Shown: piece by piece, positions 19,811-28,875 of the stretch
How positions within the stretch are numbered: the first letter of the stretch is position 1
How the letters are laid out: every line of letters begins with the position of its first letter
Assembly (NCBI GenBank): GCA_020633435.1
Contig: JACKDP010000011.1
Location: forward strand, 182,594 to 246,593
Source of the DNA: Myxococcales bacterium
GTDB lineage: Bacteria > Myxococcota_A > Bradymonadia > UBA7976 > UBA1532
Reading direction: 5' to 3'
DNA: 64,000 bases
Made by a program: the position numbers and the translations under genes
The notes under the pieces: model-generated
Told to the model about the DNA's origin: nothing
The model's input: the letters and a program-made list of their open reading frames with translations, nothing else
Databases searched by the model: none

Positions 19811-19840
19811 TTGACCGGCGAGCGGTTTGCGGGGTATCGC
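19811..19840 (+). promoter_or_regulatory. Candidate sigma-70-type promoter of the OmpA/TSP3 gene
   Basis: TTGACC at 19811-19816 and TATCGC at 19835-19840 with an 18-base spacer, 48 bases before the ATG at 19888. Reasonable but not exceptional match. Confidence 0.4.
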
Positions 19841-19887
19841 CTCACCAGCATCGCGGTCTGTGGACCGACAGAAGGAGCGAACACGAG

Positions 19888-21714
<1,827 letters not shown>

Positions 21715-21725
21715 CCCGCCCCCTC

Positions 21726-21750
21726 GGCGCGCGCCGCCCGCGCGCGCGCC
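21726..21750 (+). terminator. Hairpin terminator after the OmpA gene
   Basis: GGCGCGCGC (21726-21734) and GCGCGCGCC (21742-21750) form a perfect 9-bp stem with a 7-base loop, 12 bases after the stop, followed by GCCCTCGTTTCC. The T tail is weak, as expected in very high-GC DNA. Confidence 0.6.
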
Positions 21751-21825
21751 GCCCTCGTTTCCGCCTCTCAAAAGTGACACGGCCGCAGAAATGCAGCTAC
21801 GATGCGCGTGTCGGGGTGGAGCGTC

Positions 21826-24150
21826 ATGCAGGATCCGCTGATCGGTGCCGTGCTGGGGGGTCGCTATCACCTGGTCTCCATCGTGGGCCAGGGGGGGATG
21901 GGGATCGTCTACCGGGCCGAGGACATCCGCCTGGCCCACCGCCCGTGCGCCGTGAAGCTCCTCATGGGCACCTCCATGGATCCCGAGGAGGGCGCCCGCT
22001 TCGAGCGCGAGCTGGCCATCATCTCGCGGCTGCGCAGCAACCACGTCGTCCAGGTCCTCGACACGGGCACCGTCGACGGCACCCGCCGCTTCATCGTGAT
22101 GGAGCTGCTGGAGGGCATGCCCCTCGAGGCGCTGCTCAAGCACCACGGCAGCCTGCCCCCCGCCCGGGCCATCGCCATCACGAAGGGCGTGCTGGCGGCC
22201 CTCGCCGACGCCCATGAGCACGGCGTCGTGCACCGGGATCTCAAGCCGGCCAACGTCTTCATCAGCCGCTCCCGCACCGGCCAGGAGGTCGCGAAGGTCC
22301 TCGACTTCGGCATCGCCAAGGACATGCGCAGCACCGGCACCGAGCTGACGGCGGCGAGCATGCTCATCGGCACGCCCAAGTACATGGCGCCCGAGCAGTT
22401 CCTCAAGCACGGCGCGGGGCCGACGACCGACCTCTACGCCGTGGGCCTGCTGCTCTACCAGATGCTCGCGGGGCGGCCGCCCTTCGTGGGCGAGGATCCG
22501 GTGCCCGACTCCATCGGCGTGATGCCGCCGGAGTTCCGGGTGGGCTGGCTGCACGTCAACCAGGCGCCGGCCCCCATCGCCGTCGATCCGACGCTCTGGG
22601 ACATCGTGTCGGCCCTGCTGGAGAAGGACCCCGCCCACCGGCCCGCCGAGGCCCAGGCCGTCATCGAGGCGCTGGTGGCCTGGGAGGGCACGCCGGCCTT
22701 CAGCGCGGGGGATCCGTCGGGTCCCATGCCCTTCCAGCCCCAGGAGATCTCGTCCACCACCGGCTTCCCGGTGCTCGGCGAGAGCCTCAACGTGGCCGGG
22801 CCCCCCGAGCGCGAGGGCGGCGCGGGCCTGCGCATCGCCCTCGGCCTGGTGGCCGTGCTCCTGGCCGGCGCCGCCGTCTGGTACTTCCGGCCCGTCGACG
22901 CCACCCAGCCCACGACGGAGGGGCCCCGCCGCGCGGTGGGCGAGGGCATCTGCGTGGACGTGGTGAAGACGGATCCGCCGGGCGCCCGCGTGCTCCAGGG
23001 CGAGAACGCCATCGGCCTGACGCCGCTGGAGATCGAGCGCCCCTGCCGCGAGGTCTGGCAGGTGTCGCTGTCGGTGAAGGGCTACGAGGACCGGATGCTG
23101 ACCCTGCGCGGCCGCAGCCCCCGCGAGGAGATCTCGGTGCCCCTGAAGCCCGAGGCCGCCCGCGTGGAGGCGCCGGTCACCGCCGCGCCGCGGCCCCAGC
23201 TCCCCGTGGCCCCCAGACGGCGGTGCCCCGGCGACAGCCGCGCCGCGCCCGCCGCCCCGCACCGCGGCCCCGCGCCCAGCGGCCCCGCGACCCAGGCGGC
23301 CCCGCGCACGGCCGCCCCGCGCCCCGCCGCCCCCGCACCGCGGCGGCCCCGCGACGCGCGCCGCGCCGGCGACCGCCTCGCCCCTCCCGTTCTAGCGTCG
23401 ATGCTGCGCATCGAGGGCGTGACGCGCCGCTACGGCACCTTCACCGCCGTCGACGACCTGAGCCTGCACGTCCCGGCCGGCCGCATCATGGGGTTCCTCG
23501 GCCCCAACGGCGCCGGCAAGACGACGACGATGAAGATGATCGTCGGCCTGGGCCGCCCCACCCGGGGGCGCATTCTGGTGGACGGCGTGGACGTGCAGCA
23601 CGATCCGCTCACGGCCAAGGCCCGGCTGGGCTACATCCCCGACCGCCCCAACCTGCCGCAGCGGCTCACGGCGCGGGAGTACCTGTACTTCATCGCCGGC
23701 CTGTACCGGATGGACGCCGCCGACGCCCGCCACCGCGCCGAGGAGATGCTGGCCCTCTTCGGCCTGGGCGACCGCGCGACCCACCTCATCGAGAGCTTCA
23801 GCCACGGCATGAAGCAGCGCCTCGTGATGGCCTCGGTGCTGCTGCACCGGCCCCGGCTGCTCGTCGTCGACGAGCCCATGGTGGGCCTGGACCCTCGGGG
23901 CGCCCGGCTGCTGAAGGACGTGCTGCGCGCCGAGGCGGCGGCCGGGCTGACCGTGTTCCTCAGCACCCACACCCTGGAGGTGGCGGACGAGGTCTGCGAC
24001 GAGGTCGCCGTCATCGACCGGGGGCGCCTCATCGCCAGCGGCAGCCCCGCCGACCTGCGCATCCACGCCGGCGCCGTGGGCCGCACCCTGGAGGAGGTGT
24101 TCCTCCGCCTGACGGCCGAGGAGGCCAGCCCCGCCGACACAAATGTGTGA
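21826..24150 (+). CDS. Ser/Thr protein kinase with PEGA domain, open in frame into an ABC ATPase
   Basis: As written, one 774-residue frame. ATG 21826 is preferred over 21802 because GGGGTGGAG precedes it and QDPLIGAVLGGRYHL is the usual kinase start. The kinase is complete: GQGGMG loop, K44 in AVKLL, H136RD138 in VVHRDLKPANV, D160FG, and APEQF. A membrane helix (~335-356, IALGLVAVLLAGAAVWYF) precedes a PEGA domain (VDVVKTDPPGARVLQG). From ~465 to 525 the chain is Pro/Ala/Arg-rich, then a full ABC ATPase begins at residue 526. In the +1 frame the Pro/Ala tail ends at TAG 23393-23395, five bases before the ABC ATG at 23401, so an indel near 23325-23340 may have fused two adjacent genes. Either reading leaves an active kinase. 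Confidence 0.8.
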   Translation: MQDPLIGAVLGGRYHLVSIVGQGGMGIVYRAEDIRLAHRPCAVKLLMGTSMDPEEGARFERELAIISRLRSNHVVQVLDTGTVDGTRRFIVMELLEGMPLEALLKHHGSLPPARAIAITKGVLAALADAHEHGVVHRDLKPANVFISRSRTGQEVAKVLDFGIAKDMRSTGTELTAASMLIGTPKYMAPEQFLKHGAGPTTDLYAVGLLLYQMLAGRPPFVGEDPVPDSIGVMPPEFRVGWLHVNQAPAPIAVDPTLWDIVSALLEKDPAHRPAEAQAVIEALVAWEGTPAFSAGDPSGPMPFQPQEISSTTGFPVLGESLNVAGPPEREGGAGLRIALGLVAVLLAGAAVWYFRPVDATQPTTEGPRRAVGEGICVDVVKTDPPGARVLQGENAIGLTPLEIERPCREVWQVSLSVKGYEDRMLTLRGRSPREEISVPLKPEAARVEAPVTAAPRPQLPVAPRRRCPGDSRAAPAAPHRGPAPSGPATQAAPRTAAPRPAAPAPRRPRDARRAGDRLAPPVLASMLRIEGVTRRYGTFTAVDDLSLHVPAGRIMGFLGPNGAGKTTTMKMIVGLGRPTRGRILVDGVDVQHDPLTAKARLGYIPDRPNLPQRLTAREYLYFIAGLYRMDAADARHRAEEMLALFGLGDRATHLIESFSHGMKQRLVMASVLLHRPRLLVVDEPMVGLDPRGARLLKDVLRAEAAAGLTVFLSTHTLEVADEVCDEVAVIDRGRLIASGSPADLRIHAGAVGRTLEEVFLRLTAEEASPADTNV
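23401..24150 (+). CDS. ABC transporter ATP-binding protein (domain or separate gene)
   Basis: From ATG 23401 this is a complete 249-residue ABC ATPase: RRYGTFTAVDDLSLHVPAGR, Walker A GPNGAGKTT, Q-loop region YIPDRPNLPQ, signature ESFSHGMKQRLVMA (a variant of LSGGQ), Walker B LLVVDEPMVGLD, and the H-loop STHTLEV. It belongs to the DrrA/CcmA-like class of ATPases that drive efflux or ABC-2 permeases. No permease gene follows; the next gene is a kinase, so the partner is elsewhere. It is in frame with the upstream kinase but has its own ATG and the natural start of such proteins, so it is probably translated on its own. No good SD is visible (CCCTCCCGTTCTAGCGTCG precedes the ATG). Confidence 0.75.
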   Translation: MLRIEGVTRRYGTFTAVDDLSLHVPAGRIMGFLGPNGAGKTTTMKMIVGLGRPTRGRILVDGVDVQHDPLTAKARLGYIPDRPNLPQRLTAREYLYFIAGLYRMDAADARHRAEEMLALFGLGDRATHLIESFSHGMKQRLVMASVLLHRPRLLVVDEPMVGLDPRGARLLKDVLRAEAAAGLTVFLSTHTLEVADEVCDEVAVIDRGRLIASGSPADLRIHAGAVGRTLEEVFLRLTAEEASPADTNV

Positions 24151-24204
24151 AACCAAAAGAAAACAAGACGTTGCCGGCGGGCCTCGGCGGCTGAGCGGCG
24201 CCGG

Positions 24205-24222
24205 GGGTCTCTCCCGAGACCC
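24205..24222 (+). terminator. Hairpin after the ABC ATPase
   Basis: GGGTCTC-TCCC-GAGACCC, a perfect 7-bp stem with a 4-base loop, 54 bases past the stop. There is no T tract, so it may act with Rho or simply protect the 3' end. Confidence 0.45.
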
Positions 24223-24225
24223 GCG

Positions 24226-24254
24226 TTGCCCATCCGGACGAGCGCATGATAGTT
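24226..24254 (+). promoter_or_regulatory. Candidate promoter of the second kinase gene
   Basis: TTGCCC (24226-24231) and GATAGT (24248-24253) with a 16-base spacer, 70 bases before the ATG at 24324, in one of the few AT-richer patches of the region. Confidence 0.4.
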
Positions 24255-24323
24255 TCCCGCACGAAACCGCGGCGGGATGGGGTCGTTGAACCCCATGTCC
24301 CCGGGATCGGCGTACGAGGCGTG

Positions 24324-27300
24324 ATGAACGACCAGCAGGTGAGCTTCATCGGGCAATTGCTCGCAGACCGCTACCTCGTCGAGCGCAAGCTCGGCCAGGG
24401 CGGCGTGGGCACCGCCTATCGAGCCGACGATCGGCGCGAAGGCCGGCCCGTGGCCGTCAAGATCTTCAACCCCGGCATCGAGCCGGGCGACCCGGCCACC
24501 GAGCTGCTGCTGGGGGACGCGCGCACGTCGGCGCGGCTGGTCAGCCCCAACCTGATGCCGACGCTGGACGTGGGCATCCACGCCGATCGCTTCGCGTACG
24601 TGGTCGAGCCGCTGCTGGCGGGGCGCAGCCTGGAGCGCCGGCTGGAGGAGGAGGGGCCCCTCCCCCCCGCGGGCGCCGTCCGCGTGGCCATCGAGCTGCT
24701 CGCGGCCCTCGAGGTCCTGCACCGCGCCGACCTGCTGCACCTCGACATCAAGCCGAGCAACGTCTTCCTGGTCGCCGACCCCCTCGGCATGGAGCGCGCC
24801 GTCCTGTCGGCCGTGGGCACCTGGCACGTCCTGGCCCTCGACCAGGCGCCCGCCAAGGCCACCGGCACCTGCCTGGCCCGGCCCGAGTACGTGACCCCCG
24901 AGATCGTCTCGGGCAAGCCCCTCGACGCCAGCGCGGACATCTACCTGATCGGCGTCCTGCTCTACGAGATGCTCACCGGGCGGCCGCCCTTCCCGGGCAC
25001 CAACTTCAAGGCCACCGCCCGCCGCCACGCGCTGGAGAAGCCCGTCAGCCCCAAGCTGGTGCGGCCCCAGGCGCGCATCACCGATGATCTCGACGCGCTC
25101 GTGATGCAGTGCCTGGAGAAGACCTCCAAGCGCCGCTTCGCCAACGCGACGGCCCTCGCCCGGGCCCTGGAGACGCTGGCCCAGGCCGGCTTCCCGGCGG
25201 CGGGCGACGCCTCGCGGTTCCGGGCGACGGGCGCGCCGGTGGCGGTGGAGGCTCCGAGCGGGCCGTCCCCGGCCGATCTGGCGCGCGAGGCCGCCGAGGC
25301 CGCCGAGGCCGCGCGCCTGGCCGCCGTCGCGGCTGAGGCCGCCCGCGCCGCGGCCGCGGCCGCCGAGGCCGCCCGCGTCGCGGGAGGAGGCCGCCCGCGC
25401 CGCCGAGGCGCCGCCCGCGCGGCGGAGGAGGCCCGCAAGGCGGAGGAGGCCCGCAAGGCGGAGGAGGCGGCGAAGGCCGCCGAGGCTGCGAAGGCCGCCG
25501 AAGCCGCGAAGGCCGCGGAAGCTGCGAAGGCCGCCGAAGCTGCGAAGGCCGCCGAAACCGCCAAGGCCGCGGAAGCTGCGAAGGCCGCCGAAGCCGCCAA
25601 GGCCGCGGAAGCTGCGAAGGCCGCCGAAGCCGCCAAGGCCGCGGAAGCTGCGAAGGCCGCCGAAGCCGCCAAGGCCGCGGAAGCTGCGAAGGCCGCCGAA
25701 GCCGCCAAGGCTGCCGAAGCCGCCAAGGCCGCGGAAGCTGAGAAGGCCGCCGAGGCTGCCAAGGCCGCGGAAGCCGCCAAGGCCGCGGAAGCCGCCAAGG
25801 CCGCGGAAGCCGCCAAGGCCGCGGAAGCCGCCAAGGCCGCGGAAGCCGCCAAGGCCGCGGATCCCCGGGCCAGCACCGGCAGCCGCAAGCAGAAGGGCAA
25901 GCAGTCCCAGCAGCAGCGCAAGAACCAGGGCAAGCGCAACACCCGCAGCGATCTGCCGGTCGTCGCGCCGGCCGCCCCCGCCGAGGGGCCCAGCGACACC
26001 GTCGTCGATCAGCCCGCCTTCGGCGCCCAGACGGTCGTCGACGCCCCGGCGCGCCTCGACGTCTCGGCCCCGGTCGAGCCCAAGGCGGCGCCCGCCGACA
26101 AGCCCGCCGAGAAGGCCGCCGACAAGCCCGCCGAGAAGGCTGCCGACAAGCCCGCCGACAGGGGCGCGAAGGCCCCCGCGGCCCGCGCCGCGGCCGCCGA
26201 TGCCCCCGCGGAGGGCGACGACTGGTTCGTCGAGACGACGGAGCAGCTCGAGGCCAAGCACGCCCGCCTGTCGGTCTACCACTTCCAGGAGGAGAAGGAG
26301 CGCAGCCTCTTCCCCTACGTCCTGGGGGCGCTGATCGTGATCCTCGCGGTCGGCCTGCTGATCTACCGCGCCACCTCGGATGACGGGCCTACGAAGCCCG
26401 ACGCGGCGCCGGTGGTCACCCACGTCGGCGCCCAGGCCGACGCCGCGCGCCCCGCGCCGGACGCCGCCCGCCCTGTCCCCGACGCCGCCGTCGCCTCCGA
26501 GCCCGACCCGGACGTCGGCAAGCGCAACGCCCCCGACGCGGCCGCCGCCGCCGCCGGCACGGCCGAGCTCGAGAAGCGTGTCCAGGCCGCCTTCGAGGCC
26601 CACCGCCTGACGGGCGCGGACAGCGTCGCCTCGCTCGTCCCCGCCCTGCGCGCGGCGGATCCCGAGAACACCGTCGCCCGCACCGTCGCCGCCCGCGCCC
26701 GTGACGCGCTGCTGGTGGAGAGCCGCGAGCAGGTGAAGACGGGCGGCTTCGACGAGGCCCGCGAGGCCGCCCGCCAGGCCCTCGCCCTGGTGCCCGGCGA
26801 TCCGGCCGCCCAGTCCCAGCTCGCCGCCGTCGACGCCGCCGATCAGCAGGCCGCCGCGGCCGCCGCCCAGGCCGACGAGGCCGCGAAGAAGGCTGCCGAC
26901 GAGGCCGCGAAGAAGGCCGCCGACGAGGCTGCGAAGCTGGCCGCTGACGAGGCCGCGAAGAAGGCCGCCGACGAGGCCGCGAAGCTGGCCGCCGACGAGG
27001 CCGCCAAGAAGGCCGCCGACGAGGCCAGCCGCAAGGCCGCCGAGGAGGAGGCCGCCCGCAAGCGCCAGGCCGACGAGGAGGCCGCCCGCCGCGACGCCGC
27101 CGAGGCGCTGCGCAAGGCCGAAGAGGCCCGCCGCGCCGCCGCCGCCGAAGAGCAGAAGAAGGCCGCGGACGAAAAGAAGAAGGCCGCGGACGAGAAGAAG
27201 AAGGCCGACGCGGAGAAGAAGCGCCTGGCCGACGAGCAGAAGCGCCAGGCCGCGGAGGAGAAGCGCCGGGCCGCCGAAGAGAAGAAGAAGGCCGCCGCCG

Positions 27301-27704
27301 AGGAGCGCAAGAAGGCCGCCGCCGAGCGCGAGAAGAACGCCGGCCAGGTCCGCACCCTCGTCTCCCAGGGCGACAAGGCCGCCGCCGCCGGCAAGTGGGC
27401 CGACGCCCGCAAGGCCTACCAGGACGCCCTGAACCTCGACGGCGGCTCCGCCGGCGCCCTCGCGGGCCTGAGCGAGGTCGCCTTCCAGCAGAGCCAGTTC
27501 GCCGAGGCCGCCCGCTTCGGGGAGCGCGCCGTCCGCGCCGCCCCCCGCAACGCCGACTACCGCGTGCGGCTGGGCATGGCCTACTTCAAGCAGAGCCAGT
27601 ACCCCGCCGCCCGCGTCGCGTGGGAGGAGGCCCTGCGCATCCAGCCCGGCCACCCCACCGCCAGCAAGTACCTCGAGATCGTCAAGAAGCGCATGGGCGG
27701 CTGA
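24324..27704 (+). CDS. Kinase-fold protein with degenerate motifs, Ala/Lys repeats, membrane helix and TPR tail
   Basis: 1126 residues from ATG 24324. Residues ~13-290 have the bacterial Ser/Thr kinase fold: GQGGVG loop, K46 in VAVKIF, and PEYVTPEIV...DIYLIGVLLYEMLTGRPPF. The catalytic HRD is HLD (139-141) and DFG is D173-Q-A, so metal binding is doubtful and it may be a pseudokinase. Then comes ~180 residues of Ala/Lys/Glu helix dominated by KAAEAA repeats, and AEKAADKP repeats. A membrane helix (YVLGALIVILAVGLLIY) is followed by a second Ala/Lys coiled-coil-like segment (KKAADEAAK repeats) and a C-terminal TPR region (AGKWADARKAYQDALNLDG). It may tie a cytoplasmic kinase fold to a periplasmic scaffold, as TolA-like rods do. 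Confidence 0.8.
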   Translation: MNDQQVSFIGQLLADRYLVERKLGQGGVGTAYRADDRREGRPVAVKIFNPGIEPGDPATELLLGDARTSARLVSPNLMPTLDVGIHADRFAYVVEPLLAGRSLERRLEEEGPLPPAGAVRVAIELLAALEVLHRADLLHLDIKPSNVFLVADPLGMERAVLSAVGTWHVLALDQAPAKATGTCLARPEYVTPEIVSGKPLDASADIYLIGVLLYEMLTGRPPFPGTNFKATARRHALEKPVSPKLVRPQARITDDLDALVMQCLEKTSKRRFANATALARALETLAQAGFPAAGDASRFRATGAPVAVEAPSGPSPADLAREAAEAAEAARLAAVAAEAARAAAAAAEAARVAGGGRPRRRGAARAAEEARKAEEARKAEEAAKAAEAAKAAEAAKAAEAAKAAEAAKAAETAKAAEAAKAAEAAKAAEAAKAAEAAKAAEAAKAAEAAKAAEAAKAAEAAKAAEAAKAAEAEKAAEAAKAAEAAKAAEAAKAAEAAKAAEAAKAAEAAKAADPRASTGSRKQKGKQSQQQRKNQGKRNTRSDLPVVAPAAPAEGPSDTVVDQPAFGAQTVVDAPARLDVSAPVEPKAAPADKPAEKAADKPAEKAADKPADRGAKAPAARAAAADAPAEGDDWFVETTEQLEAKHARLSVYHFQEEKERSLFPYVLGALIVILAVGLLIYRATSDDGPTKPDAAPVVTHVGAQADAARPAPDAARPVPDAAVASEPDPDVGKRNAPDAAAAAAGTAELEKRVQAAFEAHRLTGADSVASLVPALRAADPENTVARTVAARARDALLVESREQVKTGGFDEAREAARQALALVPGDPAAQSQLAAVDAADQQAAAAAAQADEAAKKAADEAAKKAADEAAKLAADEAAKKAADEAAKLAADEAAKKAADEASRKAAEEEAARKRQADEEAARRDAAEALRKAEEARRAAAAEEQKKAADEKKKAADEKKKADAEKKRLADEQKRQAAEEKRRAAEEKKKAAAEERKKAAAEREKNAGQVRTLVSQGDKAAAAGKWADARKAYQDALNLDGGSAGALAGLSEVAFQQSQFAEAARFGERAVRAAPRNADYRVRLGMAYFKQSQYPAARVAWEEALRIQPGHPTASKYLEIVKKRMGG
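25440..25862 (+). repeat. In-gene tandem repeats encoding KAAEAA
   Basis: About 23 copies of an 18-base unit of the form AAGGCCGCSGARGCYGCS, coding KAAEAA, with silent variation between copies that suggests repeated duplication and drift. The helical, Ala-rich product would form an extended rod. Confidence 0.85.
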
Positions 27705-27715
27705 GGACTACCCCT

Positions 27716-27732
27716 GGTCGGCTCTACCGACC
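27716..27732 (+). terminator. Short hairpin between the kinase-fold gene and the DUF6263-like gene
   Basis: GGTCGG-CTCTA-CCGACC, a perfect 6-bp stem with a 5-base loop in the 46-base gap. It could be a 3' end element of the upstream gene or a regulatory site for the next; CGGTGCTAGGCT right after it resembles a -10 region. Confidence 0.35.
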
Positions 27733-27750
27733 GGTGCTAGGCTCCCCGCC

Positions 27751-28836
27751 ATGCGAAACACCACCTCCGTCGTGCGCGCCCTGGCGTGCTTCTCCCTCCT
27801 GTTCGCCGGCCTGACCGGCTGCAACCAGGGCGCCGCGCCTGCCGACGCGCCCAAGGCCGACGCGCCCAAGGCGGATGCCCCGAAGGCGGACGCCCCCAAG
27901 GCCGACGCGCCGAAGGCCGACGCCCCCAAGGCCGACAACACCGACACGATGGCCAAGGCCGCCGCGCCGGCGCCGGCCGGTGGCGCCGCCCAGGCCGCCC
28001 CGGCCGAGCCGACGGTCACCCTGCTGGAGGCCGGCGCCGCCCCGCAGCAGACGCTGCGGCTCAAGCTCAAGCAGGGCGACTCCATGACCGCCGAGATGGT
28101 CATGAAGATGAAGATGAAGATGAACCTGAACGGCATGCAGCCCCCCGAGGTGCCCCTGCCCCCGACCCGCATGCTCATGAAGATGGAGGTCATCGAGGCC
28201 ACCGCGGATCGCTTCGGCTACACCTTCGAGGTCACCGAGGCCGCCCCGATGGAGACCCCCGGCGTGCAGCCGATGGTCATGAGCGCCATGGAGAACGCCC
28301 TCAAGGGCGCCGTGGGCCTCAAGGGCAAGGGCGCGGTGGATCACCGCGGCATGAACAAGGGCGCCAGCTTCGAGCTGCCCCCCAACATGGACCCCCAGAC
28401 CCGCCAGCTCATGGACGGCATGCGCGACGCCGTCGGCCGCATGTCGGCCCCCCTTCCCAACGAGGCCGTCGGCGTGGGCGGCAAGTGGAAGGTGGACCAG
28501 ACGCTCGAGCAGAACGGCATGAAGGTCAACCAGACCGCCACCTACACCGTGAAGTCCATCGACGGCGACAAGGTGAACCTGGGCGTCGAGGTGGCCATGG
28601 AGGCGCCCGCCCAGGAAGTGAAGGCCCCCGGCATGCCCGAGGGCGCCAAGATGCACCTGGAGAGCCTCACCGGGAAGGGCACCGGCAACACCACCCAGAA
28701 CCTGACGCAGCTCCTGCCCCAGCTCGCCGAGGTCCAGGTGGACACCGCCATGAAGTCCATGGTCGAGGCCATGGGCCAGAAGCAGAACATGTCCATGGAG
28801 ATGTCCATGGACGTGACCATCAAGCCCGCCGGCTGA
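27751..28836 (+). CDS. DUF6263-like lipoprotein
   Basis: 361 residues from ATG 27751. The signal peptide ends in a lipobox (LLFAGLTGC-NQG). The mature N-terminus holds six to seven copies of ADAPK, an extended Lys/Pro linker of the type that spans the periplasm. The folded part (LRLKLKQGDSMTAEMVMKMK ... FGYTFEVTEAAPMETPG ... VGVGGKWKVDQTLEQNGMKV ... VNLGVEVAM) is beta-rich and resembles the DUF6263 domain, found in secreted lipoproteins of unknown function. Met is unusually abundant. No operon partner; a palindromic terminator separates it from the convergent asnB. Confidence 0.75.
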   Translation: MRNTTSVVRALACFSLLFAGLTGCNQGAAPADAPKADAPKADAPKADAPKADAPKADAPKADNTDTMAKAAAPAPAGGAAQAAPAEPTVTLLEAGAAPQQTLRLKLKQGDSMTAEMVMKMKMKMNLNGMQPPEVPLPPTRMLMKMEVIEATADRFGYTFEVTEAAPMETPGVQPMVMSAMENALKGAVGLKGKGAVDHRGMNKGASFELPPNMDPQTRQLMDGMRDAVGRMSAPLPNEAVGVGGKWKVDQTLEQNGMKVNQTATYTVKSIDGDKVNLGVEVAMEAPAQEVKAPGMPEGAKMHLESLTGKGTGNTTQNLTQLLPQLAEVQVDTAMKSMVEAMGQKQNMSMEMSMDVTIKPAG

Positions 28837-28842
28837 CGCCCC

Positions 28843-28862
28843 CGGGCGCCGGCCGGCGCCCG
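28843..28862. terminator. Bidirectional palindromic terminator between convergent genes
   Basis: CGGGCGCCGGCCGGCGCCCG is a perfect 20-bp palindrome between the DUF6263-like gene (plus) and asnB (minus), followed on the plus strand by CCCGATTCCCCTTT. Confidence 0.6.
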
Positions 28863-28875
28863 CCCGATTCCCCTT

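Noticed and set aside
23631..27653. 1340-aa minus-strand open frame with GGFRGLGGF repeats
   Set aside because: Antisense to the kinase-fold gene; the repeats mirror the KAAEAA repeats of the plus strand.
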